Shown here: piece after piece, positions 1 to 5,703 of the stretch
Numbering within the stretch: position 1 is the first letter of the stretch
Layout: every line of letters starts with the position of its first letter
DNA from: an uncultured Pelolinea sp.
Lineage (GTDB): Bacteria; Chloroflexota; Anaerolineae; Anaerolineales; Anaerolineaceae
Assembly (NCBI GenBank): GCA_937902055.1
Contig: CALGUJ010000279.1
Location: 1-5,761 of the forward strand
DNA: 5,761 nucleotides
Reading direction: 5' to 3'
The notes under the pieces: generated by a model
Told to the model about the DNA's origin: nothing
The model's input: only the letters and a program-made list of their open reading frames with translations
Databases searched by the model: none
Program-made: the position numbers and the translations under genes

Positions 1-872
1 CCGGCTTCCAGCATGACGTAGTTGGTGGCGTCCACCACCGAGTTGATCGGGCGCATGCCCGACAATTTCAGGCGCAGTTGGATCACGTAAGGGCTGGGGC
101 GGGCTTCGACCCCCCGGATCAACCCGGCTACGAAACGCGGATTCAAATCCGGGTTGCGGATTTCAATTTTGACCTGCTCGCTGGCCTTGCCCATGCCGGC
201 CGGCAGCGTCAGCTCCGGCATGCGCAGCGGCTTATCCAAAAATGCGGCCACTTCGCGCGCCAGGCCGATCATGCTGGCGCAGCGCGTCATGTTGGGCAGT
301 ATGGAAACGGAGATCACCGCATCGCCGATGTAATCCACCAACGGCATGCCGGTGGGGGCGTCATCGTCGAAGAGGATCACGCCTTCGTGTTCCTCCGAAA
401 TACCCAACTCCTTTTCCGAACAGACCATCGAGAAGGAATCCACGCCGCGGATCTTCATGCGCTTAAGCGTGGTCAGGACAAGACCGGGTTGGTGGCCATC
501 GTAAAGCTGCGCGCCTTCCCTGGCGTATGCCACTTTGATCGGTTTTGCCAGGGGACCAATGCCCTTGTATTCATACAGGTTCGGCGCGCCGGTCAACACG
601 GTCAGTTCCTCGCGGCCGTCGTTCAGCCGGCAGAGCACCAGCCGGTCGGCGTTCGGGTGCGGCATGACCTCGTCAATTTGCGCCACCACGAATTTTTCGC
701 GATCCCATTCCAGCCCATGAAAAGGATATCCCCGGGTGTCTTGCGGTTTGGGCAGGCCGATCAGGCGGATATCTTCCACTTCCAACCCCAGCATGGTCAG
801 CGCGTGCGCCAATTCGGGCAGGGGAATGTCGACTTCAACGTATTCTTTCAACCAGGAAAGTACTAATTCCAT
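1..872 (-). CDS. pheT: Phenylalanyl-tRNA synthetase beta subunit, N-terminal part (cut by left edge)
   Basis: This is the beta subunit of the cytoplasmic alpha2-beta2 enzyme that charges tRNA-Phe; beta carries tRNA-binding and editing domains. I translated 290 whole codons from the ATG at 870-872. The protein begins MELVLSWLKEYVEVDIPLPE, the usual PheT start. An EMAP/OB-type tRNA-binding domain follows at about residues 60-170 (PHPNADRL, TGAPN, MKIRGVDSFSMVCSEKELG). Next comes the entry to the B3/B4 editing domain: SILPNMTRCASMIGLAREVA at about 190-209, then RPSPYVIQLRLKLSGMRPIN and VVDATNYVMLEA at the edge. Full-length PheT is about 800 residues, so around 500 are missing, including B5, the catalytic-like core and the anticodon-binding domain. 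A Shine-Dalgarno AGAGAAAGG lies 9 nt upstream of the ATG. The gene starts 17 nt after the pheS stop, so it is cotranscribed with pheS under the same T-box. The usual NRPDCLS motif reads NMTRCAS here, a lineage variant rather than damage. Confidence 0.96.
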   Translation of the reverse strand, partial: MELVLSWLKEYVEVDIPLPELAHALTMLGLEVEDIRLIGLPKPQDTRGYPFHGLEWDREKFVVAQIDEVMPHPNADRLVLCRLNDGREELTVLTGAPNLYEYKGIGPLAKPIKVAYAREGAQLYDGHQPGLVLTTLKRMKIRGVDSFSMVCSEKELGISEEHEGVILFDDDAPTGMPLVDYIGDAVISVSILPNMTRCASMIGLAREVAAFLDKPLRMPELTLPAGMGKASEQVKIEIRNPDLNPRFVAGLIRGVEARPSPYVIQLRLKLSGMRPINSVVDATNYVMLEA

Positions 873-889
873 TTTTTCCAGCCTTTCTC

Positions 890-1933
890 TTAGAATTGTT
901 CCAGGAAACGGATGTCGTTTTCCCAGAATCTGCGGATGTCGTCAACGTGGTAGCGCAGCATGGAAATACGTTCCACACCCATGCCGGCCGCGAAACCGGA
1001 ATAGACCTGCGGGTCGTAACCGCCATTTTGCAGTACGATGGGGTGCACCATTCCGCAGCCCAAAATCTCCAGCCAGCCGCTGCCCTTGCAAACCGGGCAG
1101 CCCTTGCTACCGCACACAAAGCATTCCACGTCCATCTCCGCGCTGGGTTCAGTGAAGGGGAAATAGCCGGGGCGGATGCGCGTGCGCACGTCTTTACCGT
1201 ACATGCGCTTGGCAAATTCGACCAAAGTGCCTTTCATGTTGGCGAAGGTGATGTCCTTGCCGACCACCAGCACTTCGATCTGGTTGAACTGGATCTCGTG
1301 GCTGGCATCCATTTGCTCGTAGCGATAACACATGCCCGGCAGCACCACGCGGATCGGGTCGGGGTTGAACGCGCGCATGGAACGCACCTGGCCGGGCGAG
1401 GTGTGGGTGCGCAGGATCACCCCTTCCCTGGTGGTGTAAAAAGTGTCCCACATGTCGCGCGAGGGATGATGCGCGGGGATGTTCAACAGCTCGAAGTTGT
1501 ATTCGTCGCTTTCCACTTCATCCGTGCGGAAAACCTGAAAGCCCATTTCATTGAAAATATGGCAAACTTCGCGCAGCACTTGGGTTTGGATGTGCAGGCG
1601 CCCGCGTGCAGGAACCCGGCCGGGCAGGGTTACATCCAATTGTTCGCTTTGCAGGTTTTGCTTCAGTTGGGCTTGCCGGACGGTTCCCATCATCTGGTTG
1701 AAACCGGCTTCCAGCGTGTTCTTGACCTGGTTGGCAAACTGGCCGATGGCCGCGCGCTGCTCCGGGGCTGCCTCGGGCAGGCGCTTGAAAATCTGCATGA
1801 CGGTGGCGGAACGCCCGAGATAGCGGATTTTCCAGGATTGCAGCTCGCTCTCGCTTTTTAAGGCAGTCAACTCGGCTTGCGCCTGTTGCTGCAGAGTTTC
1901 GAGCTCGATCACCAATGGGCTTTTTTCACTCAT
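890..1933 (-). CDS. pheS: Phenylalanyl-tRNA synthetase alpha subunit
   Basis: This is the catalytic alpha subunit of PheRS, a class II synthetase that activates phenylalanine with ATP and transfers it to tRNA-Phe. The protein has 347 residues, normal for the family. The N-terminal part (about 1-100) is the coiled-coil tRNA-binding arm, including YLGRSATVMQIFKRL. The catalytic core follows: HHPSRDMWDTFY (155-166), RTHTSPGQVRSM (175-186), motif 2 around YRYEQMDASHEIQFNQIE (203-220), PGYFPFTEPSAEMDVE (255-270) and motif 3 near FAAGMGVERISMLRY (314-328). A four-cysteine knuckle (C271, C274, C279, C282; CX2CX4CX2C) is probably a zinc site, as in many bacterial PheS. I chose the ATG at 1931-1933 because GAGGAG (1939-1944) ends 5 nt before it; the in-frame GTG at 1937-1939 overlaps that ribosome-binding site and is unlikely. 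The usual FHQ of motif 2 is FNQ here. It is the first gene of the T-box-controlled pheST operon. Confidence 0.97.
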   Translation of the reverse strand: MSEKSPLVIELETLQQQAQAELTALKSESELQSWKIRYLGRSATVMQIFKRLPEAAPEQRAAIGQFANQVKNTLEAGFNQMMGTVRQAQLKQNLQSEQLDVTLPGRVPARGRLHIQTQVLREVCHIFNEMGFQVFRTDEVESDEYNFELLNIPAHHPSRDMWDTFYTTREGVILRTHTSPGQVRSMRAFNPDPIRVVLPGMCYRYEQMDASHEIQFNQIEVLVVGKDITFANMKGTLVEFAKRMYGKDVRTRIRPGYFPFTEPSAEMDVECFVCGSKGCPVCKGSGWLEILGCGMVHPIVLQNGGYDPQVYSGFAAGMGVERISMLRYHVDDIRRFWENDIRFLEQF

Positions 1934-1938
1934 TCTCA

Positions 1939-1944
1939 CTCCTC
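1939..1944 (-). promoter_or_regulatory. Shine-Dalgarno site deciding the pheS start
   Basis: GAGGAG read on the minus strand, 5 nt (TGAGA) before the ATG at 1933. It overlaps the upstream in-frame GTG by one base (GAGGAGTG), so that GTG cannot be served by it. This fixes the start at 1933 rather than 1939. Confidence 0.8.
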
Positions 1945-1975
1945 AATCAAAAATAATTTCTCCGGTACGGCTTAT

Positions 1976-2260
1976 TAAAATAAAAACCCGTCCGCATGAG
2001 ACGGGGCAAACCGCGGTACCACCCTGCTTGGCTGGAAGTGAATCCAACCCACTCGTTCCAACAACCGGAATCCAGTCCGGTGATTGGGAGCGCCTTTAAC
2101 GCTGCGCTTGCGGTGCGGACTACTGATCGTAAATGTTCACCCGCACGGCTCGGGAGGGAACTTCGCCTGGTTTCCTTAGGGCTGGGGTTTCAGTCGCTGC
2201 CCCGGCTTCCCTGTCTAAATCTGCCAGACTACTTTCCTCCGTCATTGCCGGATATCGAAT
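1976..2260 (-). promoter_or_regulatory. T-box riboswitch leader, tRNA-Phe specific, upstream of pheST
   Basis: This untranslated leader fills the 374-nt gap between pyrH and pheS. The conserved T-box is unmistakable: AAGCAGGGTGGTACCGCG at 2029-2012, with the UGGU bulge (2021-2018) that pairs with the ACCA end of uncharged tRNA. An intrinsic terminator follows. Stem I elements lie 5' of it: ACGGAGGAAAGTAGTC near 2242-2227, an apical arm with GGGG/CCCC, and GAAGTTCCCTCCCGAGCC at 2163-2146. By alignment with known T-boxes, the specifier codon is UUC at 2160-2158, a Phe codon, matching the genes controlled. The next helix pairs GTGCGG (2146-2141) with CCGCAC (2118-2113), with the typical GUGAA and AGUAGU flanks. 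Uncharged tRNA-Phe should stabilise the antiterminator and switch pheST on. The T-box identity is read directly; the exact specifier boundaries and 5' end are inferred. Confidence 0.95.
1982..2006 (-). terminator. Rho-independent terminator of the pheST T-box
   Basis: On the minus strand, CCCGTC (2000-2005) pairs with GACGGG (1987-1992) across the 7-nt loop TCATGCG, followed at once by five T residues (1982-1986). The extra C at 2006 and G at 2007 belong to the T-box antiterminator region, so the two structures compete. With charged tRNA-Phe the hairpin should form and stop transcription 48 nt before the pheS ATG. It also acts as a barrier to readthrough from pyrH. Confidence 0.92.
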
Positions 2261-2267
2261 AATCCCT

Positions 2268-2296
2268 ATTATCTATATAAATAAAAGGGCTGTCAA
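2268..2296 (-). promoter_or_regulatory. Sigma-70-type promoter for the pheST leader
   Basis: On the minus strand TTGACA (2291-2296, a perfect -35) is separated by 17 bp from GATAAT (2268-2273, five of six matches to the -10). Transcription should start about 2260, just before the T-box Stem I. The -35 box lies only 17 bp beyond the pyrH stop codon, so pheST has its own promoter despite the short distance from pyrH. Confidence 0.88.
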
Positions 2297-2313
2297 GAGA
2301 GCCTGGGATGGAT

Positions 2314-3045
<732 letters not shown>

Positions 3046-3053
3046 TTAACTAT

Positions 3054-3059
3054 ATTATA
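3054..3059 (-). promoter_or_regulatory. Possible pyrH promoter -10 box
   Basis: A perfect TATAAT on the minus strand overlaps the last T of the tsf terminator tract. A start near 3047 would give a leader of about 17 nt carrying the pyrH ribosome-binding site. No recognisable -35 lies 16-18 bp upstream, because that stretch is the terminator stem (CAACCG at 17 bp), and there is no TGn extension. It may be coincidence in AT-rich spacer DNA. Confidence 0.35.
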
Positions 3060-3086
3060 AAAAAAGCCAACCATTTCGGTTGGCTT
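3059..3086 (-). terminator. Rho-independent terminator after rpsB-tsf
   Basis: On the minus strand AAGCCAACC (3086-3078) pairs perfectly with GGTTGGCTT (3072-3064) around the loop GAAAT, followed by a run of T to 3059. It begins 8 nt after the tsf stop codon. On the plus strand the same stem is followed only by TTTAATTGTTTT, and no plus-strand gene needs it. It should end most rpsB-tsf transcripts, with partial readthrough into pyrH possible. Confidence 0.93.
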
Positions 3087-3094
3087 TAATTGTT

Positions 3095-3715
3095 TTAGTC
3101 GGCATCGCCGGCTGCGGAGCTTTGTTCTCCGAGTTCATAGCGGGCGAAACGTCGAATGACAATATTCTCGCCCATGGAACCGATATTCTGGTTCAGCATT
3201 TGCTCGATGGTGACGGATTCGTCGCGGATATAAGCCTGGCGCAGCAGAACGATTTCGTCGCGGAATTTCTTCATGTAACCTTCCACGATCTTGGGGAGAA
3301 TGGCTTCGGGCTTGCCTTCTTCGCGGGCGCGGGCTTCAGCAATGCTCTGTTCGTGATCCAAAACGCTCTGCGGGATGTCCTCATCCTTGACGTAGAGCGG
3401 AGCCGAAGCCGCGATCTGCAAGGCAACCTCGTGCGCGAAAGTGCGGAATTCTTCAGAACGACCGACGAAGTCAGTCTCGCAATTGATCTCCACCATTACG
3501 CCCACGCGGCCCCCGCCGTGGCTGTACAACTCGACCACGCCCTCCGAGGCAACGCGGTCGGCGCGTTTGCTGGCGGCTGCCAGACCTTTTTCGCGCAGGA
3601 AATCGAGTGCTTTATCGAAATCGTTATCCGAATTCTGCAGCGCAGTGCGGCAGTCCAGCACGCCGGCGCCGGTAGCATCGCGCAGTTTCTTGATATCTTC
3701 GGTAGTAATTGCCAT
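3095..3715 (-). CDS. tsf: Translation elongation factor Ts
   Basis: EF-Ts is the guanine-nucleotide exchange factor that regenerates EF-Tu-GTP during translation elongation. The 206-residue protein is the short form, similar in size to Thermus EF-Ts and shorter than the roughly 280-residue E. coli protein, so it likely has a single core subdomain. The N-terminal UBA-like domain (about 1-45) contains the signature LRDATGAGVLDCRTAL (11-26) and ALDFLREKGLAAASKRADR. The EF-Tu-contacting motif is at INCETDFVGR (77-86; TDFV 81-84). The C-terminal part carries QNIGSMGENIVIRRFARYEL (176-195), followed by a short non-conserved tail. It starts 39 nt after rpsB on the same strand, and this pairing is nearly universal in bacteria. 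The ribosome-binding site is weak: AAAGGA lies about 11 nt before the ATG. Translation may therefore rely partly on coupling to rpsB or on the AT-rich, unstructured spacer. Confidence 0.98.
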   Translation of the reverse strand: MAITTEDIKKLRDATGAGVLDCRTALQNSDNDFDKALDFLREKGLAAASKRADRVASEGVVELYSHGGGRVGVMVEINCETDFVGRSEEFRTFAHEVALQIAASAPLYVKDEDIPQSVLDHEQSIAEARAREEGKPEAILPKIVEGYMKKFRDEIVLLRQAYIRDESVTIEQMLNQNIGSMGENIVIRRFARYELGEQSSAAGDAD

Positions 3716-3754
3716 CTTTATCTATTTTCCTTTATTTCGTGTTCGACTTCCGAA

Positions 3755-4678
3755 CTATTCTTCCTCATCTTCGTCTTCGAAATCGAGTGCTTGGGTCTCG
3801 GTTTCAGCAGTTTCCGCAGGTGTTTCGGCGTCTTTTTCGCGTTTGCTGTCAGCCAGTTTTTGAAGGGTAGCCTTGCCTAACAGCGCTTCATCGTCGAAGT
3901 CTTCTTCCAATTGGATACGGCCGCGCGAGCGCTGGCGGGTATCGTCTTCACCGATGGGCTGCTCAACTTCTTCTTCGAGATCCTCTTCCTTGCGCATGGA
4001 TTTGCCTTCAATGGCGGCATCCGCAATCTTGGCGACCATCAGTTTGATGGCGCGAATGGCATCGTCGTTGGCCGGGATGACGTAATCCACGTCGGTTGGG
4101 TCGCAGTTGGTATCCACCATGGCGATGATCGGAATGCCTTTCAGGTTGGCCTCATGCACGGCGGTGTTCTCGCGCATCACATCCACAATGAAGACCAGTT
4201 CCGGCAGGCCTTTCATGTTGCGAATGCCGCTGAGGTGCACCAGCAAGCGTTTGATCTCACGTTCGATCATCAGCCCTTCTTTTTTAACCAACCGGTCGAT
4301 TTCGCCTGTGTCGCGCATTTTTTCCAGGCGTTCCAACTCCATAATGCGTTGGTGAATGGTGACCCAGTTGGTGATGGTGCCCGGCAGCCAACGTTCCATC
4401 ACGTAGGGCATGCCGCAGCGTTCCGCCTCGGCCTGGATGGTTTCCTGGGCCTGGCGCTTGGTGCCGACGAACAGGATGGTGCCGCCCGCGGCGACGGTGT
4501 CGCGGATCAGGTTATATGCCTTTTCAAGGCTCTGAACGGTTTGCTGCAAGTCGATGATATGAATGCCGTTGCGTTCCGTGAAAATGAACGGCTTCATGCG
4601 CGGATCCCAGCGATTGGTGCGATGACCAAAATGCACGCCGCTTTCCAGCAGGTCTTTCATTGATACGTCTAAACTCAT
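3755..4678 (-). CDS. rpsB: 30S ribosomal protein S2 (uS2) with acidic C-terminal extension
   Basis: uS2 sits on the back of the 30S subunit between head and body, is added late in assembly, and is needed to bind bS1 where that is present. The conserved body covers about residues 1-230: MKDLLESGVHFGHRTNRWDP (7-26), MKPFIFTERNGIHIIDLQQT (28-47), GGTILFVGTKRQAQ (65-78), ERWLPGTITNW (95-105), LPELVFIVDV (158-167), IPIIAMVDTNCDPTDVDYVI (182-201) and PANDDAIRAIKLMV (202-215). The protein is 307 residues, against about 230-260 usually. The extra part (231-307) is low-complexity and acidic, with 31 D/E in 77 residues, and ends DFEDEDEEE. The ATG at 4676-4678 has AAAGGAG 8 nt upstream. It is the first gene of the rpsB-tsf unit and is preceded by a structured leader and an extended -10 promoter. 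There is no frameshift, and the extension reads in frame to its stop. Confidence 0.98.
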   Translation of the reverse strand: MSLDVSMKDLLESGVHFGHRTNRWDPRMKPFIFTERNGIHIIDLQQTVQSLEKAYNLIRDTVAAGGTILFVGTKRQAQETIQAEAERCGMPYVMERWLPGTITNWVTIHQRIMELERLEKMRDTGEIDRLVKKEGLMIEREIKRLLVHLSGIRNMKGLPELVFIVDVMRENTAVHEANLKGIPIIAMVDTNCDPTDVDYVIPANDDAIRAIKLMVAKIADAAIEGKSMRKEEDLEEEVEQPIGEDDTRQRSRGRIQLEEDFDDEALLGKATLQKLADSKREKDAETPAETAETETQALDFEDEDEEE

Positions 4679-4798
4679 GGATAATTCTCCTTTGCGTTAT
4701 TCCTCCGCAGCCATTTGGTGATCCCCAGCCCCCATCGATTTGGGGACACGCAAGGATTCGAGGAGCTGCGTGTGTGATTTGTCTGTTCAATGAACAGC
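4679..4798 (-). promoter_or_regulatory. Structured 5' leader of rpsB (candidate autoregulatory region)
   Basis: About 120 nt of untranslated RNA is predicted between the likely transcription start (about 4798) and the rpsB ATG. Read on the minus strand it holds three potential hairpins. The first is the palindrome at 4783-4797. The second is ACACGCA (4773-4767) with TGCGTGT (4752-4746), enclosing a 14-nt loop. The third is CCCCA (4745-4741) with TGGGG (4734-4730). The loop of the second contains CTCCT (4765-4761), complementary to AGGAG in the rpsB Shine-Dalgarno (4691-4687). The overlapping TCCTC is complementary to GAGGA (4705-4701), part of a decoy Shine-Dalgarno with no start codon near it. 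uS2 represses its own mRNA in E. coli, so such a role is plausible. I do not recognise this as a named leader class. Confidence 0.45.
4783..4797. repeat. 15-bp perfect palindrome at the rpsB transcription start
   Basis: CTGTTCAATGAACAG has two 7-bp arms around a single central base. It sits just downstream of the rpsB -10 box, overlapping or immediately following the predicted start, and about 60 bp upstream of the surE -10. It could be an operator for a dimeric regulator or a small hairpin at the 5' end of the rpsB mRNA. A second half-like CTGTTC occurs at 4842-4847. It does not match the SOS box GAACN4GTTC. Confidence 0.6.
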
Positions 4799-4804
4799 GC
4801 GCCA

Positions 4805-4813
4805 AGTATATCA
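4805..4813 (-). promoter_or_regulatory. Extended -10 promoter for rpsB-tsf
   Basis: On the minus strand TGATATACT contains TATACT (4810-4805), a five-of-six -10 match, preceded by the TGn extension. The region 16-18 bp upstream (ATAAAG/TATAAA) is not a good -35, which is typical of extended -10 promoters. Transcription would start near 4798, about 120 nt before the rpsB ATG. No competing promoter is evident in the leader. Confidence 0.6.
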
Positions 4814-4854
4814 TATTTATCAACCGTCTTTATAAAAAAAACTGTTCCATTGGT

Positions 4855-4860
4855 TATAAT
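4855..4860 (+). promoter_or_regulatory. -10 box of the surE promoter
   Basis: A perfect TATAAT on the plus strand, with a predicted start near 4867 and a leader of about 45 nt. The -35 is weak: the best T-rich candidate, TTTATA (4829-4834), is 20 bp away. The A-tract at 4834-4841 lies in the shared upstream region between this promoter and that of rpsB, so the two divergent promoters may compete or share an activator. Confidence 0.6.
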
Positions 4861-4911
4861 CAAGGCGGATGTTCAGGTTAGAACCCATATCCGGTTTTCG
4901 AAAGGGAGATT

Positions 4912-5676
4912 ATGCATATTCTGGTTACGAATGACGACGGGGTGTTCGCGCCCGGTTTACTGGCCATGGCGAATGAACTGCGAAAGATCGGTAAAGTCAC
5001 AATCGTGGCTCCCGATCACAACTGGTCGGCCTCCGGCCATGTCAAGACGCTTTCGCGGCCCCTGCGCGCGAAAGAAGTGATCCTGCCCGATGGGTCGACG
5101 GCGCTGGCCTGCGATGGCGCGCCTTCCGATTGCGTGGCTTTGGTTTGCCTGGGGCTGCTGCCGGAAGCGGTGGATATCGTCGTGTCCGGTATCAACCCGA
5201 ACGCCAACCTGGGCCATGACGTCACCTATTCCGGTACGGTTACGGCTGCCATGGAAGCCGCCATCTGGAACCTGCCCGGAATTGCGGTTTCACTGGACGC
5301 CCCCGAGTATCACAGCGGGCCGCTGGATTACAGCACTGCGGCGATTGTCGCGGCCCATGTGACCGAGGTAATCAGCCGCAAGAAATTACCGGAACAGACG
5401 CTGCTGAACGTGAACGTACCCTATTGCACCATCGATCAGATCAAAGGCTACCAGATCACCCGCCAGGGATTGCGTGTTTACCGCGATGAACTCGTGCGCC
5501 GGGAAGACCCGCGCGGACGCCCATATTACTGGATCGGGGGAGACGCCCCGACCGGCGTCCCTGAGGATGGAACGGACGTCGGCGCGTTGACACGATGCTA
5601 CGTTTCCATCACGCCGCTCACCCTGGACTTGACCTCGCACGCTTTTAAAAAGGAACTGGAAACCTGGTCTTTCTAA
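4912..5676 (+). CDS. surE: 5'/3'-nucleotidase SurE
   Basis: SurE is a divalent-metal-dependent phosphatase that dephosphorylates nucleoside 5'- and 3'-monophosphates, and in some species short polyphosphate; it is linked to stationary-phase and stress survival. The 254-residue length is normal. The family signature is at the very N-terminus, MHILVTNDDGVFAPG, with metal ligands D8 and D9. The active-site Ser is at S39 in APDHNWSASGH (33-43). The third motif, VSGINPNANLGHDVTYSGTV (91-110), provides N95 and the Gly/Ser loop. CDGAPSDCVAL (67-77) and LLNVNVP match the conserved SurE core, and DVGALTRCYVSITPL is the usual C-terminal strand. AAAGGGAG at 4901-4908 precedes the ATG. It is transcribed away from rpsB. 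SurE is often next to pcm or nlpD in proteobacteria; neither is visible here. All catalytic residues appear intact. Confidence 0.98.
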   Translation: MHILVTNDDGVFAPGLLAMANELRKIGKVTIVAPDHNWSASGHVKTLSRPLRAKEVILPDGSTALACDGAPSDCVALVCLGLLPEAVDIVVSGINPNANLGHDVTYSGTVTAAMEAAIWNLPGIAVSLDAPEYHSGPLDYSTAAIVAAHVTEVISRKKLPEQTLLNVNVPYCTIDQIKGYQITRQGLRVYRDELVRREDPRGRPYYWIGGDAPTGVPEDGTDVGALTRCYVSITPLTLDLTSHAFKKELETWSF

Positions 5677-5703
5677 CGAACGATAAGTATTAACGTTTTT
5701 CAA

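Noticed and set aside
78..866. Open frame of 262 codons on the plus strand opposite pheT
   Set aside because: The minus strand encodes a well-matched PheT throughout; the plus-strand frame is its shadow.
896..1861. Long open frame (321 codons) on the plus strand opposite pheS
   Set aside because: It is a shadow of pheS: it lies wholly within the gene on the other strand, its translation has no recognisable motif, and the composition follows from reverse-reading GC-rich codons.
1996..2262. Small plus-strand open frames across the T-box region (1996-2262 and 2133-2363)
   Set aside because: The sequence is fully explained by the minus-strand T-box RNA; the frames carry no ribosome-binding site and no recognisable protein.
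3600..3795. Direct repeat GAAATCGAGTGCTT at about 3600 and 3779
   Set aside because: It encodes the shared tetrapeptide ALDF in tsf and at the rpsB C-terminus, which looks like chance rather than a duplication; the flanks do not match.
3080..3880. Open frame of 266 codons on the plus strand opposite tsf and the end of rpsB
   Set aside because: It spans the tsf terminator and two conserved minus-strand genes, so it is a chance antisense frame.
3911..4663. Open frame of 250 codons on the plus strand opposite rpsB
   Set aside because: It is antisense to a clearly conserved uS2 gene, has no ribosome-binding site and gives a His/Phe-rich translation unlike any family I know.
4524..4881. Short open frames in the rpsB-surE intergenic region on both strands
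   Set aside because: They overlap promoters, the leader and the rpsB start, have non-protein-like composition and lack convincing starts.
4871..4884. GTTC-N6-GAAC inverted repeat in the surE leader
   Set aside because: Four-base arms are too short to distinguish from chance, and the spacing does not match the better palindrome at 4783-4797.
5679..5700. Possible weak terminator after surE (AACGATAA / TTAACGTT then a T run)
   Set aside because: The stem is AT-rich with an internal mismatch and a 3-nt loop, too unstable to call. The adjacent open frame also suggests continued transcription.
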